Shown here: positions 1 through 62,678 of the stretch, in pieces
Layout: each line of letters starts with the position of its first letter
Position numbering within the stretch: the stretch's first letter is position 1
NCBI RefSeq assembly: GCF_963259705.1
Contig: NC_081844.1
Coordinates: 32,739,341-32,803,340 of the forward strand
Reading direction: 5' to 3'
Source: Myotis daubentonii
Taxonomy: Eukaryota > Chordata > Mammalia > Chiroptera > Vespertilionidae
Length of the DNA stretch: 64,000 bases
Program-made: the position numbers and the translations under genes
The notes under the pieces: model-generated
What the model was told of the DNA's origin: nothing
Databases searched by the model: none
What the model saw: the letters and a program-made list of their open reading frames with translations, nothing else

Positions 1-140
1 GACATGGATGAACCTTGAGGACATTACACTGTTACATACGAGATTCCTAGAGAAGTCAGATTCATAGAGACAGACAGTAGATGGTGGCTGCCAAGGGCTG
101 GGGGAGGGAGAGAATATGGGGAGTGATTGTTAAGGTCCCC
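1..140 (+). mobile_element. L1M 3'-end fragment at window edge (intron 25)
   Basis: The sequence has the familiar old-L1 3' UTR wording: a stretch meaning 'atggatgaaccttgagga' followed by a 'catagagacagac' block. It is heavily diverged and runs off the left edge. Confidence 0.6.
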
Positions 141-275
141 TTTACCCCCCAACTAATGGCAGGTGGAAGCTGCCTGTCCCTGGGTCACACATGACCACAA
201 GGGCCTGTCCTTCAGAACCCTGCTGGTGTACGCCCCTCTCCCAAGGGTGGAGTGCCTGCCCTGCCTGGCCCTCAC

Positions 276-52676
<52,401 letters not shown>

Positions 52677-52692
52677 CTAGTCGGGCGGTTGG

Positions 52693-52730
52693 GGGAGGGG
52701 CGGGGCGCCGCCGGCGGGGGCGGGGCGGGA
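52693..52730. promoter_or_regulatory. Cluster of GC boxes (Sp/KLF-type sites)
   Basis: Three GGGCGGGG-type motifs occur within 40 bases immediately upstream of the DOT1L start region. Such clusters bind Sp1/KLF factors in CpG-island promoters. The assignment is by motif only. Confidence 0.5.
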
Positions 52731-52792
52731 GTGTAAAGGCGGGCGGGCGGGAGGGCGGGAGGCTGAGGAGAGGGGGCCCGGCCTGGGCCTCG

Positions 52793-52825
52793 GCCGCCGC
52801 CGCCGCCGCCGCCGCCGCAGCCGCC
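52793..52825 (-). repeat. (GGC)n trinucleotide repeat in the DOT1L 5' UTR/promoter
   Basis: On the minus strand a nearly uninterrupted run of about ten GGC units lies roughly 150-175 bases before the start codon. If transcribed it would form a G-rich 5' UTR element. One frame would read poly-alanine but has no AUG. Confidence 0.7.
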
Positions 52826-52885
52826 ACGCTCCCGTCCAGCTCCCGGCTCCCTTTTTGTGGTCACAGGACCAGGGCCTCCAGCACC

Positions 52886-52897
52886 GCCGCCATCTTG
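52886..52897 (-). promoter_or_regulatory. YY1-type motif in the DOT1L promoter/5' UTR
   Basis: On the minus strand the sequence reads CAAGATGGCGGC, the extended YY1 core common just downstream of TATA-less start sites. Its orientation, same strand as DOT1L and about 240 bases upstream of the start codon, suggests transcription starts close to here. The exact start is not visible. Confidence 0.55.
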
Positions 52898-53208
52898 GGC
52901 CGGCGTGAGACGAACACAATGAGCCGGGAACAGGACCGAACCACTCGCCGCGCGCGTGCAGGGGGAGCCCGGCGCGAGGCAGCGGCGCACGCCCGCTGCC
53001 CCGCCCGCCGCGCCGCGCGCGCCTCCCCTGCTCTCCCGCCCCATGGACTCTCCCCCACGGACGCACACACGCGCGTCCTCGGCTGTCCTCGGCCGCCCCA
53101 GCCCTCTGATGCTGGGACCCAGGGAAACCCCGCGGGACCTGGGGTGGCGGGTTCGAGCCCCGCCCTTGAAAGAAGGTCCCCCTCCCCATAATAAAGCCAT
53201 AATTCTTT

Positions 53209-53421
53209 TATTTTACATGTTATTGATTTTTCACAGAGAGGAAGGGAAAGGGATAGAGAGCTAGAAACATCCATGGGAGAGAAACTTCGGTCAGCTGCCT
53301 CCTGCACGCCCCCCACTGGGGACGTGCCTGCAACCGAGGTACATGCCCTAGACCGGAATCGAACCCAGGACCTTTCAGTCCGCAGGCCGTCGCTCTATCC
53401 ACTGAACCAACCGGTCAGGGC
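53209..53421 (-). mobile_element. Ves SINE about 0.3-0.5 kb upstream of the DOT1L promoter
   Basis: Reverse copy (same strand as DOT1L) with a perfect 16-base target-site duplication AAAGCCATAATTCTTT at 53193-53208 and 53422-53437. It sits at the outer edge of the CpG island. Confidence 0.95.
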
Positions 53422-53639
53422 AAAGCCATAATTCTTTATTACATGTAATGGACGGAGTCCAGGTCTCTGCTCCAGCTCCAGCTCCAAGTCCAGAGCTTGC
53501 TCAACAGGAATGCTTCTTATTGAGCATCTGTAGGCCCAGACGTTGGCACTCAGCGCTAGCAAGGAAGAAGTCACCTGCCCACACCGCTGCCGGGTTAGCT
53601 GACAGTGGTCCTGGGGGAAGATAAAGCAAGTGTCACAAA

Positions 53640-54000
53640 TGCCACGGGACGGTTCATCTTAGTGTTCGCTATGCCTGCAAACTTTATCCCAGCTGTGGTC
53701 CCTAGGCATTTCTCAGATGAGATTAACACTGAAACCAGCGGACTTTGTGTAAAGGAAGTTGTGACAGACACATGTGGGTGGACCTGGTCCAAACAGTTGA
53801 AGGTCTTGGAAGAAGAAAATGTCCTTTCCTAGAAAGAGGGAACTCTGCCTCAAAGGCCTGCGAACACCAGCTGCCGCATCAGCTCTTCCCTGGGTTTCCA
53901 GCTGTGGCCCGGCGCTGGAGATTTCTGACCTGATGGCAGCACCATCAGGTGAGCCAACACCTTTATGTAAAACTCTACACCTGTATGTGTGTAATAGTGT
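53640..54000 (-). mobile_element. ERVL/MLT2-like LTR remnant
   Basis: Read on the plus strand it shows, in order, words seen in the reverse of MLT2-type LTRs: a 'cagatgagattaac' block, 'gtgggtggacctggtccaa', 'agctcttccctgggtttcc', and 'gtgagccaa' before an AT-rich microsatellite. It is strongly eroded and no retroviral gene is attached. The family call is from memory and tentative. Confidence 0.45.
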
Positions 54001-54560
54001 GTATACATGTGTATACGTAGCGAATATACGCACATATTTATGTGTGCATCTATACATAGTGTATATGTGTGTATATACGAGTATGTTGTATATGGGTGTA
54101 TATATTATACATGTAAACATACTGTATATACACACCTATATATTTATGTGTGTATAGGTATATATGTGTATATTATACATATAAACATGTATCTACATGC
54201 TGACATTTACATATACTGTATATATGTATAAATATGTGCTATTTATACATATATAGTATACATAAGCACTTTTATAGACATGTAGGTATATATAGTATAT
54301 ATGTATGTGTGTATATATTATGTGTGTATCATATGGTATATTGCACACATACTTATATACAGGTGTGTATATGTATTATATATATGTACATATGCATGTA
54401 CATGCACACGCACACATTCCAGGGATGCTGTTTGGACATCCTCACTAACACAGCTACCTGACTGTGACAATTGCCAGCTATATATTTATATATCTGTGTA
54501 TGTGCATTGCTTATATGTACATGTGTGTGTGAATATATTGCATATGTATTATATATGTTG
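54000..54560 (+). repeat. Long impure TA/TG-rich microsatellite
   Basis: About 560 bases dominated by TATG, TGTA and CATA units with a 70-base interruption at about 54412-54480. It begins where the LTR-like piece would have its own short AT repeat, so it probably grew from it. Confidence 0.8.
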
Positions 54561-55180
54561 GATCTGTGCAGCTAGGGACCCAACCGCTTGTCTTTTCAGT
54601 ATCTCGCGTAAGTGTCACAACTGCCCAGGGAGGGAGGTGATCCTGCACTCCCCAGAGGAGGTGCCTGAGGGCCAGAGATGTGCAGCAAAGCACCCAAGTT
54701 CACATAGGCTTGAGGTGGGAAGGCTGAGGGTGTAGCCCCGTGGAATTCTGACAGCAGCACACACACTCCTAGGGGTGATTCTTACCAGCAATGCTGATAG
54801 AAAAGGACCAGATCTGAAGGAGGAGATGTAGCTGCTTCCATGTGTGTGAAATCCCAACCAGGGCCCACTGGCCTTGGTTCAAGTCAGTGGTTATCTTGGA
54901 GTGGGGGGTGGGGGTTACACAGGGATGTTCACAGCTGGGAATGTTCAGCTTTGTGAATTAAGGACCTGCAAGCATGTCAGACTCACGGGGAGTTTGGGGT
55001 CCCTGCTCTGCCCCTGCTCAATATGCCCTCCCCAGCCTGAGAAATCCAAAGCTCAGAGCTGCCCCTCCTCCTACCAGGGAGAGGAGCCAGTCAGTTGGAT
55101 TCCCTGGCTCCCAGGCTCCCTGAACTAGGAGCTATTTTAAGCTTTCATCCCACAAAACATAGCAGCTGGAGCCAGTGGCT
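54561..55180. other. Intergenic stretch, no recognised feature
   Basis: Unique-looking sequence between the microsatellite and the pyrimidine tract. Confidence 0.4.
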
Positions 55181-55187
55181 CAGGAAA

Positions 55188-55320
55188 CTCCCTCTCTCTC
55201 CTCCTCCCTCACATCTCCGGCTCCCTCCTTCCCTCCCCTCTCCTCTTTCTCTCTTCCTTCTTCCCTCCCTTCCTCCTTCTTTCTTCCCTCCTCCCCTTCT
55301 CTACTTCCCCTCACTTTCTG
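55188..55320 (+). repeat. Long polypyrimidine tract
   Basis: 133 bases almost entirely C and T, with an uninterrupted 82-base run at 55221-55302. Such tracts can adopt triplex structures and are unstable in length. Confidence 0.85.
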
Positions 55321-55379
55321 CAGAGACCCCAGGGTCCTCTCAGACCCTCACGCAGGCAGCCAATCAGAGAGTGGCTCCC

Positions 55380-55990
55380 TGTTGAGGTCCTGCCCCAGCA
55401 GGTCCAGGGGCTCCCAAAGGTGTGGACGGAGTTGGCGAAGAAGGAATGACTCGGAGACAGCGTTCAGTTGATCAGCAGCCTAGCCAGGTTCTCTAGCCAG
55501 GTTCTAGCCAGGATCTCCAGCCAGGCTCTGTGTGTTACTGTCTTGTTACATCTGTATGTATTCCAGTTGATTTTAATCCTATCAATTTCTATTCCATAGG
55601 TTAGGGCGTTTCTTATCTCCATTCCAGGGAGTAAAGATTATGTAGCTTAAGCGTGATTGTTCGTAATTAAAGTGATTAACTACCCGCCTTGCACTTAGTT
55701 AAGGGGTTTTATTCCCTCCCTAACTTCAGGGGAAAATCCCTACCTGAGGAAACAACCGTTCTCAGAGAGGTGACCTTGGTTAAAACACATAGCACCAAGA
55801 AGGGGAGCAAACATATTAAGAACAGTATGTCATATACGCCAGGTCCCTTGAAACATATGCTGTGCAGGTGTTTCTTCCCTGCAGCGACTGTGTCAAGCAG
55901 CAAGGATGGACCGGCTTCCGGCAGCTCCCAGCAGCTGCTCCTGTCTAACTCCTCCCCGTGAGGGATGTCAAAGCAAGCCCTGGCTTGGTA
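55380..55990. other. Unassigned intergenic block with short GCCAGGTTCT-type repeats
   Basis: Four imperfect copies of AGCCAGGTTCT lie at 55485-55530. The following text looks repeat-derived (possibly an LTR) but no family could be named and no flanking duplication was found. Confidence 0.3.
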
Positions 55991-56149
55991 ACAGTGCTAT
56001 TCGCCTGCATAGAATATTTTTCCTTCCTCTCCTCCTTCTGGTGTCACCTACCTCCCTTTCTCCAGAACCTTCCTGCACCTCTCCCAGCAAGGCCAGGTCC
56101 CAGGATATGCTTTGTATCTCCCTATTTCCAGGCCTGGCCCACCCTTCCC

Positions 56150-56310
56150 TGCCTGGGTTCTTGGGTAAAACACTTAACCTCTGACAAACAGCTGCTACTA
56201 ACAGTCCCGACATCAGAATGTTTGTGAGGATTGAGTGAACTAATATAGAAAGTGCTAGAACAGTGCCTAATCAATAACAGTTATGTGCTGTCACACTTGC
56301 TGTTGTAGTT
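56150..56310 (+). mobile_element. MIR SINE fragment
   Basis: Words such as GTGAGGATTGAGTGAACTAA and AAGTGCTAGAACAGTGCCT are characteristic of the MIR 3' half. Confidence 0.65.
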
Positions 56311-56499
56311 GTTATTGCCGGTAGGTAGGGTGACCAACCATCTCAGTTTGCCCAACACTGTCTCAGTCTTCAGACTAGAAATCCAGGAAACCTCTTGGTC
56401 CCAGGCAAACTGGACGGTGGGTCCCTCCATTTAGGATACACCCTTTCCTGATCTTCCATCCACCACTTCTTCCCCTCCTTCCTTCCTTCATTGTAACCC

Positions 56500-56690
56500 T
56501 CTATTTATTCATCCACTCATGCCTTTGTTCAACTCTTTATCCAACTAGTGTGTATTAAGTACCTACTACATAGCTGACACTCATCTGAGTGCTGGGGACA
56601 TAACAGCTAAGAGCGTGGATGCGGATGCCCGTCCTCGCAGAGTTCCTGCTCTAGAGAGGACAGCGAACAACGAGCTGGAAGATGTAACTT
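56500..56690 (+). mobile_element. Ancient L2/MIR-class remnant
   Basis: Contains the old motif 'attaagtacctactac ... gtgctggggacataac', widespread in mammals. The exact family is uncertain. Confidence 0.45.
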
Positions 56691-56799
56691 GTACAGGGGT
56701 CCTGTCGCAGGGAGCGTTAAAGCACTGACCCTAAAGAGGCTGAGATCACCCGGGGCCATACTGGCAGCTTCCGCACAGCTGTTTTCACCAGGGTGACTG

Positions 56800-56940
56800 C
56801 TCCAGGGGCTACTGAGGGCATCTGTGGCTGTCAGTACTCTGGCATCTAGTGGGTGGGTGCCAGAGATGCTGCTCAACACCCCACAGCGCCCAGGTCACAC
56901 CCACAGAGAATGGCCCGGTCCCAACATCGGGAGACCCAGC
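56800..56940 (+). mobile_element. MER5A-like hAT remnant (intergenic)
   Basis: Carries CTCTGGCATCTAGTGGGTGG and AGAGATGCTGCTCAACAC, the middle part of MER5A. Confidence 0.7.
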
Positions 56941-57659
56941 TCTCACATTATTCTGACTGGTTGGTTCCTGCAGAATCCAGTGAGGGCAGGGACTCTCTCC
57001 CGGTCACCTCTATACCCTGAGATTACCTGGAATGGAGCAGCCCGGTGGGGCTCAGACAAGCTTCGTGGATGAAATGACAAGTGCCATGCCCATCCTACTT
57101 GCCACTCCATGAAATGGTGGAATTGGACCCCAGCTATGATGGTCTGTCTGCCACCCCCTGGGCATCTCTTTCCAGAGTATTTCCTCTCATTATGGTCACA
57201 GCCCCATCGCAGGTTGAGTTCCCTGGGGATGCTAAGAAGAAGGGCTTGAGTGCAGGTTATTAACCTGAGAGGTGCAGACAGCAGCACGGTGTGGTGGGCG
57301 GTGACACAAAGGAAGAGAAGGCAGCAAAAAAGGGTGCGTCTCAGGCCTGCTGCCACAGGGGCAATTGGAGCTTCACCATCAGAGGGACTGTGCACACACC
57401 TTGGAATTAGCCCCCTGGGGGAAGGCGAGGGAACCGGGGCACTTCTCTACCAACTCCTGTCAGTTCTTTGGGGGTGGACTTGATGAAGGTATGAATTCCC
57501 AGGCATTTTTACCCTACACAGTCCTGGAGGTGTCCTCAGGTACAAGACACAGATGCTTGGCTGTTGGACTCTCAAAACAGTCGTATCCAACAGAAAAGGT
57601 CAAGGCAGCGGTCGTGTTGGAGTGAGTTCCCAAGTGACCTGGCCCATCCTCTCCTATGG
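56941..57659. other. Intergenic stretch, no recognised feature
   Basis: Unique-looking. A 150-codon minus-strand frame at 56943-57395 has no domain I recognise. Confidence 0.4.
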
Positions 57660-57667
57660 CTCTAAAT

Positions 57668-57879
57668 CAGCGGTTCTCAACCTGTGGGTCGCAACCCCTT
57701 TGGCGGTCGAATGACCCTTTCACAGCGGTCGCCTAAGACCATCCTGCATATCAGATATTTACATGACGATTCATAACAGTAGCAACATTACAGGTATGAA
57801 GTAGCAATGAAAATGATTTTACGGTTGGGTCACAACATGAGGAACTGTATTTAAAGGGCCAGAAGGTTGAGAACCACTG
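57668..57879 (+). mobile_element. SPIN-type non-autonomous hAT transposon
   Basis: 212 bases with inverted termini CAGCGGTTCTCAACC and CAGTGGTTCTCAACC. The interior matches SPIN_NA wording (GTGGGTCGCAACCCC, CCTTTCACAG, ATGAAGTAGCAATGAAAAT, ACAACATGAGGAACTGTAT). It has a perfect 8-base target-site duplication CTCTAAAT at 57660-57667 and 57880-57887. SPIN elements spread by horizontal transfer among unrelated tetrapods, including vespertilionid bats. No transposase is encoded. Confidence 0.92.
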
Positions 57880-58017
57880 CTCTAAATACTTCAGGAGATG
57901 TCACACTTCCCCTATTGTCTTGTTCTCAGCTCCAGAGCAAACTCCTTGCTCACAACTCACACTGCCCAGGAACTGGGAACAATCTTTTGTTATTGCTTGT
58001 AAAATGCATACATCCCG

Positions 58018-58232
58018 TCCTAGCTGGTTTGGCTCAGTGGATAGAGGTCGGCCTGCAGACTGGGGAGTCCTGGGTTCAATTTCGGTCAAGGGCATGTACC
58101 TTGGTGCGGGCACATCCCCTGTAAGGGGTGTGCAGGAGGCAGCTGATCGATGTTTCTCTCTCATTGGTGTTTCTAACTCTCTATCCCTTTCTCTTCCTCT
58201 CTGTAAAAAAATCAATAAATATATATTTTTTA
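58018..58232 (+). mobile_element. Ves SINE, left arm of an inverted pair
   Basis: Near-consensus plus-strand copy ending TCAATAAATATATATTT, directly abutting the next SINE tail to tail. Confidence 0.9.
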
Positions 58233-58412
58233 AAAAATTTTAGTTGATTTCAGAGAGATAGAAACATCAATGATGAGAGAAAATCATTGATTAGCTGCCT
58301 TCTGCACGCCCCCCAATGGTGACTGAGCTACAAGCCGGGCATGTGCCCTGACCTGGAATTGAACCATGACCTCCTACTTCACAGGTCAACGCTCAACCAC
58401 CAATCGGGCTAC
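58233..58412 (-). mobile_element. Ves SINE, right arm of an inverted pair
   Basis: Reverse copy of a different Ves subfamily with head at AGCCCGATTGG. It shares its A/T tail with the copy at 58018. Confidence 0.88.
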
Positions 58413-58526
58413 AGTATTATCTTTGAGAAATACACTTTACCAAAAAGCAGTAAAGATTGGGTAGTGTTCCTATACCTGCAGGCCCTGTACCCATTTCCCC
58501 TTATTTTATTTATTTTATTTTTTAAT

Positions 58527-58764
58527 TAATCCTCACCTGAGGATATTTTTTCCATTGATTCTTAGAGAGAATGAAAGGGAGGTAAGGGTGGGGGCGGGGG
58601 AGAGATAGAGAGAGAGAGAGAGAGAAACATCGATGTGAGAAACACATTAATCGATTGCCTGGGATAGGCTTGCAACCCAGATAATGTGCCCTTGACTGGG
58701 AATCAAACCCACGACCTTTCAGTGTGAGGGCTGACGCTGTCCATGGAGCCGCACCGGCCAGGGC
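58527..58764 (-). mobile_element. Ves SINE (intergenic)
   Basis: Reverse copy of the class with the tail complement CCTCACCTGAGGATATTTTTTCC; head AGCCCTGGCCGG. Confidence 0.9.
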
Positions 58765-58861
58765 TCCTCTTATTTGTAACATGCCACATTAGTATGATAC
58801 ATTTGTGGAAACAAAGCGACCAATCTAGATACATGATTTTTTAACTAAAGTCGAGACCTTA

Positions 58862-59095
58862 GCCCTAGCCAGTTTGGCTCAATGGATAGAGCATCAGCCT
58901 GGGGACTGAAGGGTCCCGGGTTCAATTCCAGTCAAGGGCATGTACCTCAGTTGCAGGCTCCTCCCCAGCCCAGGTCCTGGTGCAGGAAGCAACCAATTGA
59001 TGTGTTTCTTTCACATCAATGTTTCTCTCTGACTTTCCCTCTCTTACACTCTCTCTAAAAATCAATGTAAAAATATCCTTGGGTGAGAATTAGAA
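58862..59095 (+). mobile_element. Ves SINE (intergenic)
   Basis: Plus-strand copy headed GCCCTAGCCAGTTTGGCTCA; tail GGGTGAGAATTAG. After it a 17-base word (AAGAAACTACCACTTG) occurs twice, 47 bases apart, around a run of G. Confidence 0.9.
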
Positions 59096-59195
59096 AAAAG
59101 AAACTACCACTTGAAAATAAAATAAAAATAAGGGGGGGGGGAAAAGAAACTACCACTTGCCTAGTTGTGCTATAACATCAAAAAGTGATGGTTGA

Positions 59196-59428
59196 GCCCT
59201 AGCCAGTTTGGCTCAGTGGATAGAGCGTCGACCTGCGGACTCAAGGGTCCCAGGTTCGATTCTGGTGAAGGGCACATGCCCAGGTTGCGGGCTCCATCCC
59301 CAGTGGGGCACGTGCAGGAGGCAGCCAATCAATAATTCTCTAATCATTGATGTTTCTATCTCTCTCTCTCTCTCTTCCTTCCTCTCTGAAATTAATAAAA
59401 TATATATATATATTTTTTTAAAAAGATG
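59196..59428 (+). mobile_element. Ves SINE (intergenic), possibly nested in another
   Basis: Full-length plus-strand copy. The words AAAGTGATGGTTGAG before it and AAAAGATGGTTGAG after it look like a duplication of a site inside the tRNA-like head of an older Ves SINE that continues at 59429. Confidence 0.9.
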
Positions 59429-59600
59429 GTTGAGTGTTGACCTAGGAACCAGGAGGTCACAGTTGGGTTCCCGGTCAGGGCACATGCCCAGGTTGTGGGC
59501 TCGATCCCCAGTGGGAGGCATGCAGGAGTCAGCCAATCAACAATTCTCTCTCCCTCTCCCTTCCTCTTTCAAATCAATAAAAATGTTTTTAAAAATAATA
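59429..59600 (+). mobile_element. Ves SINE, 5' part displaced (intergenic)
   Basis: Plus-strand body and tail starting at GTTGACCTAGGAACC; its head appears to lie left of the SINE at 59196. Confidence 0.85.
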
Positions 59601-59979
59601 GTAAAATAAAGTCCAGACTTTATTTGAACATCCTTAGTTTTTTCCTAGCATCTTTTTCTGTCCCCGCTTCCTCTAAACTGTGACAGTTTCTCAGACTTTC
59701 CTGGGTTTCGATACTTTGAAGGTTTTGAGAAATACTGGTCAGGTATTTTGTCCCTCAATTTGTGATTTTTTTCCCTGACATTTTTCTTACGGTTAGACTG
59801 GCGTTACGGGATTTGGACCCAAGCAGATAAAACGCTCTTCTCATCAGGTCACATCAAGGGTACATGCCATCAACAGGACTTACGACTGATGATGTTAATC
59901 CTGATCACCTCCCTGGTCACTATTATCTTTTAAAGCATGGTGGACAGTCCTCTCCCCCAAAGAGCCAAAATTAAAGAGA

Positions 59980-60650
59980 CTGATCTCTAGTGTTGGCCAG
60001 GATGGAAAGTCATCAGAACTCCCATGCATTGTTGGTGGGAGTGAAAATTGGAGTAGCCATTTGGACAATTGTTCAGCAGGACCCACAAGAGCTAACTACA
60101 CGGACTCCATGTCTTAGCAGTTTCCCTTATGGGGGTACACGCCAGAAAAATAAGTTTCCATTTCACCACTGAAAGACCTGCACTAGAATGTTCGCAATGC
60201 TTTATTCAGCATAGCCAGCAACTGGAAACGATTTGACTGTCCTTCCAGAGAGGAATGGAATAAATTGTATCTTCATACAAAGGGACACCACGTGGCATTG
60301 AAAAGGAGGGAACTACTGACACACACACACTGGATTAGATGAATGTCACCCCGTGGTTAGGTGAAGGCAGTCAAATACAACAAGACAAGACTTGCTTTGT
60401 AACTCCACTTATTCAAAGTTCAAAAACAGGAAAAACCAATGAGTGGTAAGTCAGACAGGTCGTCTCTGGGGGTGTTGGCTGGGAAGGGGCAAATGAGACT
60501 TCTGGGAGGCTGCATATGTTCTATATTGTGGTCTGGGTGGTGGTTACTTTGAGAGAGGGAGACAATTTATTAAGCTAGTCACTTAAGGTCAGTGCACTTG
60601 TATCCTTTTTGTATGTATGTCACCCCTCAAATAAAAAGAATAACATAAAA
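59980..60650 (+). mobile_element. L1M 3' end, first of two
   Basis: Starts with 'aactcccatgcattgttggt' and runs through 'agaatgttcgcaatgctttattc' to 'cacccctcaaataaaaag', the usual order of an old L1 3' end. Confidence 0.75.
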
Positions 60651-60654
60651 CCAG

Positions 60655-61330
60655 GTCTGGGTTGGTGGGAGTGTAAATGGTGCAGCTACTGTGGAAAACA
60701 GTCTGGCAGTTCCTGGAAAAGTTAAACGTAGTTAAACCGTATGGTCCACTGATTCCACTCCTAGGTATTCATCCAAAAGAATTGAAAACAGGGACTCAGA
60801 TGCTTGTACCACAATATTTATAAAAGCATCACTCACAGTACTCAAAAGGCAGGAACACCACAAATTTCCATTAACAGATGAATGGATAAAATGTGGCCCA
60901 TCCACACACTAGAATATTATTCAGTCATAAAGAGGAAGGGAATTCTGACCTATGCTGCAAGGTGGATGAACCTTAAGGATGTTAGGCTCAGTGACATAAG
61001 CCAGACATAAAAGGACAAATACTGTGTAATTCCACTCGTAGGAGGTCCCTGGGAGAGTCAAATCCATAGAGACGGACTGTGGGTAGCTGGTGCCAGGGGC
61101 TGGGGAAAGGGAGTTAGTGTTTAATGAGGACTGAGTGTCAGTTTGGGAAAATGAGAAAGTTCTGGAGACGGATGGTGGGGATGGTTGCACAACACTTAAT
61201 GCCACTGAGCTGTGCACTGAAAAATGGTTAAGATGATAAATGTTATGTGCATTTTGTTGCAATTAAACAATATAATATGCAGATAATGTATTATAGAATT
61301 GTACACCTGAAATCTACATAATTCAAATAC
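60655..61330 (+). mobile_element. L1M 3' end, second of two
   Basis: Begins again with 'gggttggtgggagtgtaaat' and repeats the same block order, with 'agaatattattcagtcataaag' and a clear end at 'acacctgaaatctacat'. Better preserved than the first. Confidence 0.8.
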
Positions 61331-62231
61331 AAAACAAAACAGAGGTAGCACATGGACTCACACTGACCAGACCAGCTTTGCAGACAAGGGTAGGCTAGTG
61401 CCGTAGAAATCTAGAACCCTGTGAGTGTCCCCTTTACTGTATTCCTGTGGCCTCATTTGTTTCATCCTGGGGTCAATGAGATCACTCTTGGCAGCACTGG
61501 AGGCACAGATGCCTTTGTGTCAGCAGGAAAGAAGGATTATAAATCTGTATGCAGAGTTTAAGCTCATTCAGCAGACTTAACTTTGGAAAGATGTCCACAT
61601 GGAGAAAGATGTGCTTGACATGATGAGATGTTGGGTGAAAAAAAAGACTCAGAACAAGCTGATGCTTGTATTTAAGTATATGTGTACACATACTTAAAAT
61701 TTGCTTGCATGTAAGTAGGCTCTTCCTGACTCAAGAAGCGCATTACAGTGGTCGGCAGTGGAAGGGAGGAGGAAATTGCTGCTCCCGACTATGCAAGTCT
61801 CCCTGCAATAGGTCTGTGCACATCCACACCCTTTGCCATGTGAGTTTGCAGGGCTTCCTGGTAGAGCTATCAGAGCACACATCCCTGTCCCCCTGACTAG
61901 GATTTAAACAACCACTGTTCAATTCACTTCTTGTTCTGTAGCTCAGCAATTTGGACTGGGCCCAACTGGGCAGTTTTGCTAGTCTTACCACTCACATATG
62001 TGAGGTCATTTAGTAAGCCACTTGCAGGCTGACTGATCTAAAGGGCTCATCCCTGCTGTCTGTGGTCTCATCCCACAGTAGGTGAGCCAGGCTTTTGTAC
62101 ATCATGATGTTCTAATGGCAGTGAAAGGATAAGGATGAAAGCCACCAGACCTTGAGGCCCTTCTGGGATGTTTTAAAGGCCCATTCCTTCTCTCCTAAGG
62201 AGGGTTGGTTTAAGACAGGGTCTAATCCATC
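61331..62231. other. Intergenic stretch, little recognised
   Basis: 61480-61700 resembles worn L1 3' sequence; the rest is unique-looking. Confidence 0.35.
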
Positions 62232-62248
62232 CCACTCCTTGTTTTTAT

Positions 62249-62469
62249 TTTATTTATATATATTTTTTTTATTTATTTTTTACAGAGAGGAAGGGAAAGA
62301 GATAGAAAGTTAGAAACATCCATGAGAGAGAAACATCAATCAGCCGCCTCCTGCACATCTCCTACTGGGTATGTGCCCGCAACCCAGGTGCGTGCCCTTG
62401 ACCGGAATCATACCTGGGACCCTTGAGTCCACAGGCCGACGCTCTATCCACTGAGCCAACCGGTTAGGG
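62249..62469 (-). mobile_element. Ves SINE (intergenic)
   Basis: Near-consensus reverse copy with a perfect 17-base target-site duplication CCACTCCTTGTTTTTAT at 62232-62248 and 62470-62486. Confidence 0.95.
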
Positions 62470-62503
62470 CCACTCCTTGTTTTTATAAATAAAGTTTTAT
62501 TGA

Positions 62504-62678
62504 CACTGGCCAGTGTGATTCAGTTGGTTGAGCATCATCCCATGCACCAAAAGGTTACCCGATCAGGGCACATGCCTGGGTTGTGGGCTTGATCCTCGGG
62601 GACATGCAGGAGGCAACCAATCAATGTCTCCCTCTCACATCAATGTTTCTCTCTCCATCTATCACTAAAAATCAATTT
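62504..62678 (+). mobile_element. Ves SINE (intergenic)
   Basis: Plus-strand copy ending CTAAAAATCAATTTTA, where it meets the A-rich end of the LINE on the opposite strand. Confidence 0.87.

Noticed and set aside
53140..53180. tRNA-like T-arm (GCGGGTTCGAGCCCCGC) beside the CpG island
   Set aside because: The T-stem and loop are good, but no matching 5' acceptor strand, D-arm or anticodon arm lies in the 60 bases before it. It is a chance B-box in GC-rich sequence.
54007..54735. Tyr/Ile/Cys-rich plus-strand frames
   Set aside because: They are translations of the TA/TG microsatellite.
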